Assembly: GCA_963813555.1 (NCBI GenBank)
Contig: CAWEZX010000011.1
Coordinates: 248,001 to 312,000, forward strand
DNA from: Roseiarcus sp963813555
GTDB lineage: Bacteria; Pseudomonadota; Alphaproteobacteria; Rhizobiales; Beijerinckiaceae
Direction: 5' to 3'
Length of the DNA: 64,000 nt
Shown here: piece by piece, positions 17,993 through 26,563 of the stretch
Layout: the number at the start of each line of letters is the position of its first letter
How positions within the stretch are numbered: position 1 is the first letter of the stretch
Notes under the pieces: model-generated
The model's database searches: none
The model's input: only the letters and a program-made list of their open reading frames with translations
What the model was told of the DNA's origin: nothing
Position numbers and translations under genes: made by a program

Positions 17993-19323
17993 GCAGCGTC
18001 CGCATGCCGCTGGAGTAACTTCTCCACTTCAAATCTCGAAAGATGTTTTTCTGGATCAAATAAATCACTGCCAGGAGTTACCCCAGTTCGCATACGCGTC
18101 TTACTCGATCGAATCTCGGTGACTGGATCAACTGTCACAATGGTGTCCGCGGCTACGATTTCTTCGTCGCGCAACGCCTCCATAACTTTAGGAGAGTGTG
18201 TGTTGATCAAAATTTGAAACGAATCATCTTCTTGTTCGTCTGATAATTGCGCACCGTTCCTCAAAAATTCGACCAATCGCCCGACACGGCCCTCATGCAC
18301 GCCATTTTCCGGTTCTTCAAAACACAGTGTCCCTCGGCGTTCAGGATCATTTAAGATTGACAGCAGCGCAAGCATTCTCAATGTACCATCGGATATTACT
18401 CGGGAGCTGAACTCAGTATTACCTATAAATTTCAAGTCAAAAGAGTATTGCCTGTTTGAAACATCGGTCTTTACCTCAACGTCCCGAACAGAAGGAATAA
18501 GATACGCAAGGTCCGCTGCGATATCTGACAATACCCCATTTGCACAACTCTCTGACGAAGTTTCATCTTTGAGACGTGCAAGCACCGCCGAAAGATTAGA
18601 CGCGTCAGGCCTTAAAACTCGGTCTTCATATATATCGTTTGACCTCCTTGCTGCGCTCGGATTGATCTCAAGAAATCGCAGGTCACAAAGCGCTTGGCGA
18701 AGCGCGTATAGATGCGGGAATTCAGCGGTAGTAATTGTTGATAGAGCGGTTCTCGACGCCTCTCTCAGAGAAAATCGTAAAGGACGGCCGTGCTTCTGGC
18801 GTCCGTCTTGACGAACCTCGATTGCGTTATCTGACTCTGCTACACGTATAAAAGGTGATACCCGTGAATTATAGTTTATCTTTGATTTTGAGAAGTAATT
18901 CGCTTGATCGTCTTTCTTAGCAATTGGAAAACATTCCTCCCTCCGAACCACTACTCCCTTGGGTGTTCCATCAATTCCTTTTGATAAGACAAGTTCAAGT
19001 TCATACCTCAGCCGCTGAGCTGGCGTCTCATATGTGGTCCCGAAAGCATCAGTTCCTTTTCGACTGAGTAGCACTTCGATAGCGAAGATCATACATTCAG
19101 AACTACTCGCCGAAGATTTCCTGAAAAGCTCTTCCGGCTTTCCTCGTAGATCCTGCATCGCTGTGCGAGTATCGTGTTGTGCTAATAGAGAAAGAAAACG
19201 GAGCGCGTCGAAAAGATTTGATTTGCCGCTCGCATTCGGCCCTACCATTGCCGTGAGGGGTCGTAGATTCAGACCGAAGCCCTCAAACGACTTGAAACCA
19301 CTTATTTCGATGCGGGTGAGCAT
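17989..19323 (-). CDS. AAA family ATPase (SMC/OLD-like, AAA_21 type)
   Basis: A 444-residue ABC/SMC-type ATPase. It has ISGFKSFEGF, Walker A GPNASGKSN at residues 28-36, a signature-like RVISDGTLRML, Walker B LCFEEPENGVHE and the switch His in INTHSPKVMEAL. Between Walker A and the signature lies a long variable region with charged loops. There is no nuclease domain in the chain itself; the coupled downstream gene probably supplies it. Such ATPase-nuclease pairs are a common design in phage defence (OLD, PARIS, Septu). The gene is visibly AT-richer than its neighbours, pointing to horizontal transfer. The defence role is inference. Confidence 0.85.
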   Translation of the reverse strand: MLTRIEISGFKSFEGFGLNLRPLTAMVGPNASGKSNLFDALRFLSLLAQHDTRTAMQDLRGKPEELFRKSSASSSECMIFAIEVLLSRKGTDAFGTTYETPAQRLRYELELVLSKGIDGTPKGVVVRREECFPIAKKDDQANYFSKSKINYNSRVSPFIRVAESDNAIEVRQDGRQKHGRPLRFSLREASRTALSTITTAEFPHLYALRQALCDLRFLEINPSAARRSNDIYEDRVLRPDASNLSAVLARLKDETSSESCANGVLSDIAADLAYLIPSVRDVEVKTDVSNRQYSFDLKFIGNTEFSSRVISDGTLRMLALLSILNDPERRGTLCFEEPENGVHEGRVGRLVEFLRNGAQLSDEQEDDSFQILINTHSPKVMEALRDEEIVAADTIVTVDPVTEIRSSKTRMRTGVTPGSDLFDPEKHLSRFEVEKLLQRHADAA

Positions 19324-19447
19324 TTGCTGCGCTTATCGTCGTTAGTCGCCTTTACAGGGAGTAAAGCGAGTCCCCTTGCATAGCACAATATCGGTGATGG
19401 CAGCGTCCTACAATTCGAGGAGGCAGGACCACGGCCAGTACGCTTCC

Positions 19448-22400
19448 CTACCCCCGCTTCCCCGCAATCTTGGCGATCTCGCGCAAGACCATCAGTGTCC
19501 CCTCGAGGCGGTCGGCGAGCTTTTCGAAATCGTCGGTGACGACGATGCGCATGTCGGGGCGGACGCGGGCGCGCTCGCCCTGGGCGGCGACCCACCTCAC
19601 CAGCGCCGTGGGGTTGGCGAACGATTTGTGGCGGAAGGCGAGCGTGAGGCCCCTCGGGCCGGCTTCGAGTTTCTCGACATTGGCGCGCCGGCACAAAGCC
19701 TTGATCTGTACGAGGTTCATGAGCAGGCCGACCTCGGGCGGCGGCGGGCCGAAGCGGTCGACGATTTCCGCCCCCATCGCGTCGATTTCCTCCTCGTCCT
19801 CAAGGGCTGAGAGGCGGCGGTAGAGAGCAAGCCGTGTCGGCAGGTCGGGAATATAAGCTTCGGGAATCGTCACCGGCGCGCCCAGCTGGATGGTCGGCGA
19901 CCACATGTCCTCGGCCGGCGCGTCTTCGCCCGACTTGATGCGCTCGACCGCCTCGCGCACCATCTGCTGATAGAGCTCGTAGCCGACCTCCTTGATGTGG
20001 CCGGACTGCTCCTCGCCCAAAAGATTGCCGGCGCCGCGCAGGTCGAGGTCGTGGCTCGCGAGCTGAAAGCCGGCGCCCAGCGTATCGAGAGATTGCAGCA
20101 CCTGGAGGCGCTTCTCCGCCTGCGGCGTGATCTTGGCCTTGGCCGGCGTGGTGAAATAGGCGTAGGCGCGAATCTTCGACCGGCCGACGCGGCCGCGCAA
20201 CTGGTAGAGCTGGGCAAGGCCAAACATGTCGGCGCGATGCACGATCATCGTGTTGGCGCGCGGAATGTCGAGGCCGGATTCGACGATCGCCGTCGACAAC
20301 AGGATGTCGTACTTGCCGTCGTAGAAGGCCCCGACCTTATCCTCGAGTTCGCGCGCCGCCATCTGGCCGTGGGCCATGACAAATTTGCACTCAGGCGCGT
20401 TCTGCCGCAGGAACGCCGCCGCCTCGTCGAGATCCTCGATGCGCGGGCAGACATAGAAGGATTGTCCCCCGCGGTAGCGCTCGCGCAGCAGAGCCTCGCG
20501 AATGATGAGCGCGTCGAAGGGCGAGACGAAGGTGCGCACCGCGAGCCGATCGATCGGCGGCGTGGCGATGATCGACATCTCGCGCACGCCGGTCATTGCC
20601 AGTTGCAGCGTACGCGGAATCGGGGTGGCGGAAAGCGTCAGCACGTGCACTTCCGAGCGCAGCTCTTTGAGCCGCTCCTTATGCCCAACGCCAAAATGCT
20701 GCTCCTCATCCACGACGACGAGGCCGAGGTCCTTGAAGCTCACGGTCTTGCCCAAGACCGCGTGGGTGCCGACGACGATGTCGACTCCCCCTTCGGCGAG
20801 GCCCTTCTTCACTTCGCGGCTTTCGGCCGCTCCGACCATGCGCGAAAGTTGGCCAACGTTGACGGGCAAGCCGGCGAAGCGCTGACGAAAGTTCTGGGTA
20901 TGCTGGCGGGACAGCAGCGTCGTCGGCGCGACGATCGCGGTCTGCTTGCCGTTGATCGCCGCGGCGAAGGCGGCGCGAAGCGCGACCTCGGTCTTGCCGA
21001 AGCCGACGTCACCGCACACCAGCCGGTCCATTGGCCGGCCGGCCGCCAGATCGTCGAGCGTCGCCTGAATCGCGCTCTCCTGGTCAGGGGTCTCGTCATA
21101 GGGAAAGCGGGCGCAGAATTCGTCGTACAGACCTTCAGTGGCAGTAAGGCGCGGCGCGGCGTGCGTCATGCGCTGGGCGGCGACGCGGATCAGCTCGCCC
21201 GCCATCTCGCGCACGCGCTTTTTCAGGCGCGCCTTGCGCGACTGCCAACCCGCGCCGCCAAGTTTGTCGAGTTCGCCCGTCTCCGACCCGTAGCGCGACA
21301 GAAGTTCGAGATTTTCGACCGGCAGGAACAGCCGATCGCCGCCCGCATAGTGGATCTCGAGGCAGTCGTGCGGCGCGCCCGCCGCCTCGATCGTTTGGAG
21401 GCCGACGAAACGGCCAACGCCGTGGTCGATATGAACGACGAGGTCGCCTGCGGTCAGCGCGCTCGCTTCCGCCAGCACATCGTGAGCGCGGCGCCTGCGT
21501 CTCGAATGGCGGACAAGCCGGTCGCCGAGAATGTCCTGCTCGCCGATGATGGCGAAGTCCGGCGCCTCGAACCCCTGTTCGAGCGCGACGACAGCGAGCG
21601 GCAGCGCGCCCCCGCGCGCCGTCGTCGCCTGATGATAGGACGACACGAACTCGAGCGATTTGAGTCCATGCTCGGCCAGCACGTGGCTCATCCGCTCGCG
21701 CGAGCCGTCGCTCCAGCCGGCGACGATCACGTTCAAGCCCCGCTCGCGCAGCGTCCGCACATGCGCGACGGCGGCGTCGAACACGTTGGCGTTCTCGTTC
21801 TGGCGCTCGGGAGCAAAATTGCGCCCCGTCCGTCCGCCGCAATCAACGATATCGCCTGCGCCCGGCGGCCCCTCGAATGGGGTCAGACGCGCCAGCGGTT
21901 GCGCGGCGAGCCGCTCCTTCCACTCGCCTTCGCTCAGATAAAGCCGCGTGGGCGGCAGCGGCTTATAGTCCGATTTGCCGGGATCTTCGGCGTAGGCGGC
22001 GCGGCGGGCGGCGTAATTGTCAGCGATGAGCGCGATACGCTGGTGGGCGGCGTCCTCAGCGCGCGCATCAAGCACAAACGGCGCATCGCCGACATAGTCG
22101 AACAATGTGTCGAGCTTGTCGTAGAGCAGCGGCAGCCAGTGTTCGAGGCCGATCGCGCGCCGTCCTTCGCTGACCGCGGCGTAAAGATCGTCGTTTGGCG
22201 CGGGCGCGCCGAATTCCTGGGCGTAAGCCTGGCGGAACCGCTTGATCGACTCGGTCGTCAGACGCGCCTCGCTCATCGGCACCAGGTCGAGCGAGCGCAA
22301 TTGCGCGGTCGATCGTTGTGTCTCCGGATCGAACGCGCGGATCGATTCAAGCGTGTCGCCGAAGAAATCGAGCCGGATCGGCGCCGGGCTGCCCGGCGGA

Positions 22401-22972
22401 TAGAGGTCGAGAATGCCGCCGCGCGAGGCGTAATCGCCGACATCGCGCACGGTGCTGGCGCGCGCGTAGCCGTTGGCCTCGAGCCAGCGGGCGAGGTCTT
22501 CCATCCGCACGCTGTTGCCAGACGCGGCCGAGAAGGCGGCTGAAGAGATGAACGCGAGCGGCGGCACGCGCTGCGTCAGCGCGTTGACCGCGGCGACGAG
22601 AACGCGCGGCCTCTCCGCGGCGCCCTTTGTCCGCGCGAGGCGCGCGAGCACCGTCATGCGCTCGGCCGAAATCGCGGCGTTGGGCGACACGCGGTCGTAG
22701 GGCTGGCAATCCCAGGACGGAAAATGCAGCGCCTCGATCTCGGGCGCGGCGAAGCTCAGTGCGTCGATGAAGGCTTGAGCGCGCAGGCCGTCGCGGGCGA
22801 CAAAGGCGAGCGTCACGGCGCGCTGCTCGCCGTCTTTCGCCAGCGCGCGCGTCAACTCGGCGACGACGAACGCATCGTAGCCCTCAGGCGCGCGCGCCAG
22901 CGTGACGGCGCCGCCCTCCTCGAGGCGGCGAATGGCGGGAGCGAGCGGATGCTGGGCTGCGACGATGCTCAT
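19448..22972 (-). CDS. mfd: Transcription-repair coupling factor Mfd
   Basis: 1174 residues, full length. In order: UvrB-homology region (FPSWDCQPYDRVSPN), RNA polymerase interaction domain (DLVVHIDHGVGRFVGLQTIE), and the RecG-like translocase with Walker A CGDVGFGKTEVALRAAF, DEEQHFGV and LSATPIPRTLQL. The motif VI region is QLRGRVGRSKIRAYAYF, and the TRCF C-terminal domain contains LGEEQSGHIKEVGYELY. It frees RNA polymerase stalled at DNA lesions and recruits UvrA. Its start overlaps the sdhE stop by 4 bases, so the two are co-transcribed. Confidence 0.96.
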   Translation of the reverse strand: MSIVAAQHPLAPAIRRLEEGGAVTLARAPEGYDAFVVAELTRALAKDGEQRAVTLAFVARDGLRAQAFIDALSFAAPEIEALHFPSWDCQPYDRVSPNAAISAERMTVLARLARTKGAAERPRVLVAAVNALTQRVPPLAFISSAAFSAASGNSVRMEDLARWLEANGYARASTVRDVGDYASRGGILDLYPPGSPAPIRLDFFGDTLESIRAFDPETQRSTAQLRSLDLVPMSEARLTTESIKRFRQAYAQEFGAPAPNDDLYAAVSEGRRAIGLEHWLPLLYDKLDTLFDYVGDAPFVLDARAEDAAHQRIALIADNYAARRAAYAEDPGKSDYKPLPPTRLYLSEGEWKERLAAQPLARLTPFEGPPGAGDIVDCGGRTGRNFAPERQNENANVFDAAVAHVRTLRERGLNVIVAGWSDGSRERMSHVLAEHGLKSLEFVSSYHQATTARGGALPLAVVALEQGFEAPDFAIIGEQDILGDRLVRHSRRRRRAHDVLAEASALTAGDLVVHIDHGVGRFVGLQTIEAAGAPHDCLEIHYAGGDRLFLPVENLELLSRYGSETGELDKLGGAGWQSRKARLKKRVREMAGELIRVAAQRMTHAAPRLTATEGLYDEFCARFPYDETPDQESAIQATLDDLAAGRPMDRLVCGDVGFGKTEVALRAAFAAAINGKQTAIVAPTTLLSRQHTQNFRQRFAGLPVNVGQLSRMVGAAESREVKKGLAEGGVDIVVGTHAVLGKTVSFKDLGLVVVDEEQHFGVGHKERLKELRSEVHVLTLSATPIPRTLQLAMTGVREMSIIATPPIDRLAVRTFVSPFDALIIREALLRERYRGGQSFYVCPRIEDLDEAAAFLRQNAPECKFVMAHGQMAARELEDKVGAFYDGKYDILLSTAIVESGLDIPRANTMIVHRADMFGLAQLYQLRGRVGRSKIRAYAYFTTPAKAKITPQAEKRLQVLQSLDTLGAGFQLASHDLDLRGAGNLLGEEQSGHIKEVGYELYQQMVREAVERIKSGEDAPAEDMWSPTIQLGAPVTIPEAYIPDLPTRLALYRRLSALEDEEEIDAMGAEIVDRFGPPPPEVGLLMNLVQIKALCRRANVEKLEAGPRGLTLAFRHKSFANPTALVRWVAAQGERARVRPDMRIVVTDDFEKLADRLEGTLMVLREIAKIAGKRG

Positions 22973-23271
22973 GCGCGCCCATCCCTCTTCAGCGACGCGC
23001 GAGGCGCTTCCGCGACGCGCGCAAGCAGCGGCGTGTCGCGCTCGGCCGGAATCGGCTCGCTCCCGGTGATCCAGGCGAGAATCTGCGGGTCCGGCAGGTC
23101 GAGCAGGGTTTCGAATTCCTCAATTTCCGAGTTGCTCATCGCAGGCAGGTTCATGTCGGCGAACTGGCCCATCAGGAGATCCATCTCGCGCAGGCCCCGC
23201 CTCCAGGCGCGGAACAGAATTCTCCGCCTTCGCTCATCGAGCGCGGCGCTGCATAAGGTTGAACCGGACAT
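22969..23271 (-). CDS. sdhE: FAD assembly factor SdhE
   Basis: 100 residues of the SdhE/DUF339 family, which promotes covalent flavin attachment to succinate dehydrogenase SdhA. It has the RRRILFRAWRRGLREMD segment with the RGxxE motif, followed by LDLPDPQILAWITG. I chose the ATG at 23271 because AAAGG stands just upstream; an in-frame start 27 bases earlier is weaker. The gene overlaps mfd by ATGA, an arrangement I know from other Rhizobiales. Confidence 0.9.
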   Translation of the reverse strand: MSGSTLCSAALDERRRRILFRAWRRGLREMDLLMGQFADMNLPAMSNSEIEEFETLLDLPDPQILAWITGSEPIPAERDTPLLARVAEAPRASLKRDGRA

Positions 23272-23301
23272 GAGGACCTTTGGGACTGGCAACGCCAAGA
23301 C

Positions 23302-23434
23302 CCGTCATGGCCGGACTCGATCTGGTTATCCACGCGGTTCGGCTGCGACGCCGCCACCCGAGCAGGGCAAGTAGCCTTGCAGCGCCGGCGCGCGGCAGGA
23401 CGTGGATAGCCGGGCCAAGCCCGGGCCATGACGG
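23302..23434. repeat. Palindromic intergenic element between sdhE and the NTF2-like gene
   Basis: Two arms, 23302-23334 and 23401-23434, are imperfect inverted copies of a unit beginning CCGTCATGGCC and ending TATCCACG, with a GC-rich centre of about 66 bases. Repeats beginning CCGTCATGGCC with a GGCTTG-type middle are common between genes in Bradyrhizobium-related genomes as I recall. It could fold into a long hairpin in the 322-base divergent spacer. Confidence 0.7.
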
Positions 23435-23593
23435 CTTTGGGCTGCGAAGGCGGCTTATAGCGGGCGAAAGAGCGAAAGTCAGCGCCGAGTACCGGGGCAT
23501 CCCAAAGCAAATTGACAGTCTCCGCCGATGGGCCGATCTTCCAAAAGTACCGAGCGATATTCGGCAATTGATTTGCGAACTTTGGAGGGAAGC

Positions 23594-24016
23594 ATGCTGA
23601 CCAAGGATCTGATTGAGGATGTCGTACGCTCGACCTATCTGGCGCGAGTTCGGGAGGACGCCGACGCTGCCGCCTCGGCTTTCTCCGATCAAGCCACTTT
23701 GCAGGTAAGCGCCGCGACGATTCCCGGCTTTGGAGAACCGATGAAGGGCCGTGAAGCCATACGTCAGGCGCTGACAAATTTCGCCAGCACCCTCAGATAC
23801 GAAAACTGGAAGGAGCTTGCCCTCATCGTCGAGGGCAACAAGGCCGCGATCCGCTGGCAGGCGAAAATCACTTGCATCGAAACCGGTCGCTCGCATGTCT
23901 TCGACTGCGTCGATCTCGTCGAGTTCGACGGCGAACGGATCGCCAGCCTCTATCATACCCTTGACACCGCAGCCCTTGCCGCGCTGCTCTCGCCGGGATT
24001 GTCAAACGCGGCCTGA
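23594..24016 (+). CDS. NTF2-like (SnoaL/DUF4440-type) protein
   Basis: 140 residues from MLTKDLIEDVV, with GGAGGGAAGC immediately upstream deciding the start over an ATG at 23528. The fold pattern is typical of SnoaL-like proteins: an N-terminal helix, ADAAASAFSDQATLQVSA, then PMKGREAIRQALTNFASTL and the later strands IRWQAKITC and HVFDCVDLVEFDGERIASL. Function cannot be assigned; members include isomerases, dehydratases and binding proteins. Its 3' end overlaps the convergent transporter-glycosylase gene by 15 bases. Confidence 0.8.
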   Translation: MLTKDLIEDVVRSTYLARVREDADAAASAFSDQATLQVSAATIPGFGEPMKGREAIRQALTNFASTLRYENWKELALIVEGNKAAIRWQAKITCIETGRSHVFDCVDLVEFDGERIASLYHTLDTAALAALLSPGLSNAA

Positions 24017-26080
24017 TTTTCTGGGCAATGAAACCTCCGGCAGCCCCAGCCATCCCGCCAGCGCGGCAAGCTCCGCGGAGATCGCGTCCATGGCGTCCGA
24101 GGGCGCGTGCGACTCGAGATGCACCGCATGGACCAGCAATCGTCCGGCCTGGCGGTCAGCCTTCAGGTCGAGGCGGCCTATGAGCCGGTCGCCCAGCAGG
24201 AATGGCAGAACGTAATAGCCGTGCTGGCGCTTGTCGACCGGCGTGTAAATCTCGATCCGGTAGTGGAAGTCGAAAAGCCGCAACGTGCGCGAGCGCTCCC
24301 AGACAAGGGGATCGAACGGCGCCAGAAGCGCCCGCGCGGACATGCGGCGCGGCCTGCGAGCGTCCCGGTGAAGATAGGCGACGCGGGACCAGCCCGGAAC
24401 CTCGACTGGCTCGAGAACGCCGGCCTCGACCAACGACTCGATCGCCTGTCGTGCATCGTCCGGACCGAGACGGAAATAGTCTCGCAGATCCTGCGTCGTG
24501 GCGAGCCCAAGCGCGTGAGCCGCGCGCTCGATCAGGGCGCGGTGCGCTTCCTTTTCGTCCGGAGTCGGCAGAGCGAGGATCTCGGCCGGAATGACGCGTT
24601 CGGTCAGGTCGTAGACGCGCTCGAACCCGCCGCGCCGCGTCGCCGTCGTGATACGGCCCGCCCAGAAGAGCCATTCGAGCGCCCGTTTGGCGTCGCCCCA
24701 TTCCCACCAGCCCGACCGGCCACGCTTCTCTTCGAAGTCCGAGGCGGCGCGGGGACCCTCATTGCGGATGCGATCGAGGAGGACTTCCGCCTCGGCGCGG
24801 CGCTCGCCCGCGAAGACCCGCAGGCCCTTCCAGCCGGCGTCCCCGCGATCCGCGCGGGCCATCCGCCAGCGCAGCAGGGGATGCAACGACATCGGCAGCA
24901 GGGAGGCTTCGTGGGCCCAGTACTCGAACAGCCGCCGCTTCTTCCGACTTCCCCAGGCGGCCGAGTTGATCAGGGAACGGTCATAAGGGCCAAGCCGCGA
25001 GAAGGCGGGCAGGTAATGGGCGCGGACCAGGACGTTGACGCTGTCGATCTGGTGAAGGGAAAGCTGATCGAGTGTCTTCAGCCATCGCGCCGTCGTGACC
25101 GCTTCCGGGCGCGAGCCGGCGAAGCCCTGGGCCGCGAGCGCGATGCGCCTGGCCTCGGGGAGGGAAAGCTTTTCTACTTTCGTCACGTGGCTCCGCTGAC
25201 CGTCTTCCGCCCGAATAGCGGCCCGAATCTCCACCGCCAGCGCGCCGGCGAGAATCAGCGCGCAGCCTAGTGCGCCGATCGCGGTCAGACGCTCGCCGAG
25301 CAGGAGCGCGCCCGCGAGAGCGGCAAAGATGCTCTCCAGCGCCAGGATGAGCGCCGCCTCTGCGGGCGGCGTATGCGCCTGGGCGAAGATCTGGATCGTG
25401 TAGGCGAGCGCGCCCGAGACGATGCCGGCAAACAGGATCGTTGGCGCGGTGGCGACGAGCGCGCCCGGGGAGATCGATTCGAACAAGGCCGAGCAGAGCG
25501 CCGCGAGGACGGCGCAGACCGTATATTGCACGAAGGCAAGCAGCAGCGGCCGGCCGGATCGGGCGAGGAAGACCGGCGTCAACGCGATGCCCGTCGCCCA
25601 GGCGAAATCGGCGAGGAGCACGAGCGCATCGCCAAAGTTCGGAGGGCCGAGCGCACCGCCGGAGGCGAGCAGCCAGGCGCCGACGAGCGATATGAAGCCC
25701 GCGGCGACCACGATCGCACGCGGACGCGCGCCGCTAAGCGCCCAGACGGCGAAGGGCGTCAGCACGACATAGCAGGCGGTGAGGAAGCCGGCGTTGGTGG
25801 CGCTGGTCGTCTCGATCCCTGCCTGCTGCAGGCTCGTGCCGAGGAAGAGCGTGAGGCCGATCGCAAGCGCGAGGCGCCATTCGTCACGACTCGGCGCATG
25901 TGGTTTCCGGCGGAATTCCCAGAGCGCGAACGGCGCAAGCGCTGCGGCCGACACAGCAAAGCGCGCGGCGACAAAGGCGAGCGCCGGCATGGTCGCCGTG
26001 GCGTATTTCTGCGCGACGAAGGTTACGCCCCACAGGAAGGCGGTGCTGAGGAGCAGGCCGTCCGCGCCGAGGCGACTCAT
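24002..26080 (-). CDS. DMT-family (EamA) transporter fused in frame to an AlkX/YcaQ-type winged-helix DNA glycosylase
   Basis: One open frame of about 690 residues holds two unrelated proteins. The first 295 residues are a ten-helix EamA permease (GLLLSTAFLWGVTFVAQKYA; second repeat GIVSGALAYTIQIFAQAHTP, LILALESIFAALAGALLLGE). The rest is a YcaQ/AlkX-type HTH_42 protein: LSLPEARRIALAAQGFAG, the catalytic-type QID in DQLSLHQIDSVNVLVRAHYLP, and SRVAYLHRDARRP. AlkX-type enzymes remove alkylated bases and unhook interstrand crosslinks. A GTG at 25186, with GGAG four bases before it, could start the glycosylase separately, so two overlapping genes are possible. I chose the start at 26080 for its GGAGACGGC site. 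Confidence 0.82.
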   Translation of the reverse strand: MSRLGADGLLLSTAFLWGVTFVAQKYATATMPALAFVAARFAVSAAALAPFALWEFRRKPHAPSRDEWRLALAIGLTLFLGTSLQQAGIETTSATNAGFLTACYVVLTPFAVWALSGARPRAIVVAAGFISLVGAWLLASGGALGPPNFGDALVLLADFAWATGIALTPVFLARSGRPLLLAFVQYTVCAVLAALCSALFESISPGALVATAPTILFAGIVSGALAYTIQIFAQAHTPPAEAALILALESIFAALAGALLLGERLTAIGALGCALILAGALAVEIRAAIRAEDGQRSHVTKVEKLSLPEARRIALAAQGFAGSRPEAVTTARWLKTLDQLSLHQIDSVNVLVRAHYLPAFSRLGPYDRSLINSAAWGSRKKRRLFEYWAHEASLLPMSLHPLLRWRMARADRGDAGWKGLRVFAGERRAEAEVLLDRIRNEGPRAASDFEEKRGRSGWWEWGDAKRALEWLFWAGRITTATRRGGFERVYDLTERVIPAEILALPTPDEKEAHRALIERAAHALGLATTQDLRDYFRLGPDDARQAIESLVEAGVLEPVEVPGWSRVAYLHRDARRPRRMSARALLAPFDPLVWERSRTLRLFDFHYRIEIYTPVDKRQHGYYVLPFLLGDRLIGRLDLKADRQAGRLLVHAVHLESHAPSDAMDAISAELAALAGWLGLPEVSLPRKSGRV
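25184..25197 (-). promoter_or_regulatory. Possible internal ribosome-binding site and GTG start for the glycosylase part
   Basis: On the complement the sequence reads AGCGGAGCCACGTG. GGAG lies four bases before an in-frame GTG that begins VTKVEKLSLPEARR, where stand-alone YcaQ-like proteins usually begin. No stop separates it from the transporter frame. Confidence 0.4.
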
Positions 26081-26110
26081 GCCGTCTCCAACGGCGGAAC
26101 GCCTCATCCG

Positions 26111-26516
26111 TCAGACCTGCTCGATCTCGATCAGCGTGCCCGCGAAGTCTTTCGGGTGCAAAAACAGCACCGGCTTGCCATGCGCGCCGATTTTCGGGTT
26201 CCCGTCGCCGAGTACGCGCGCGCCCTTGGCTTTGAGCTGATCGCGGGCGGCGATGATGTCCTCAACCTCGTAGCAGAGATGGTGCATGCCGCCGTCAGGA
26301 TTGCGCTCGAGGAATTTGGCGATCGGGGAGCCCGCGCCCAGAGGCTGCAAGAGTTCGATCATTCGTATTGGGCAGTTCGACGAAGACGACCGTTACCCCA
26401 TGATCAGGCTCAGGCTTAGCGGCGGAAACGCGAGCGCCAAGCGTTTCGCGATAGGATTGCGCCGCCTTCTCAAGATCGGGGACGGCGATGGCGACGTGGT
26501 TCAGCTTGCCGATCAT
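26111..26516 (-). pseudogene. mce: Methylmalonyl-CoA epimerase, frameshifted
   Basis: A vicinal-oxygen-chelate protein. The N-terminal half MIGKLNHVAIAVPDLEKAA, with the first metal His, runs to VVFVELPNT. The C-terminal half, with IELLQPLG, MHHLCYEVEDI (metal His) and FAGTLIEIEQV (metal Glu), is in the next frame. One extra base at about 26360-26366 separates them; removing it yields an uninterrupted 134-residue epimerase. The enzyme interconverts methylmalonyl-CoA epimers in propionyl-CoA metabolism. In related genomes it follows rnj; here an SDR gene lies between. Either a fresh pseudogene or a sequencing error. Confidence 0.8.
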
Positions 26517-26563
26517 GACTTTCTCAAGATGAGGCGTAGGAACGCGCGCCGAATTACGCCCGC

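Noticed and set aside
19997..22543. 848-codon open frame on the + strand opposite mfd
   Set aside because: It is a GC-skew shadow of mfd; it has no domain pattern and mfd is complete.
25373..26419. 348-codon + frame opposite the DMT transporter and mce
   Set aside because: Charged, low-information translation typical of antisense high-GC frames.
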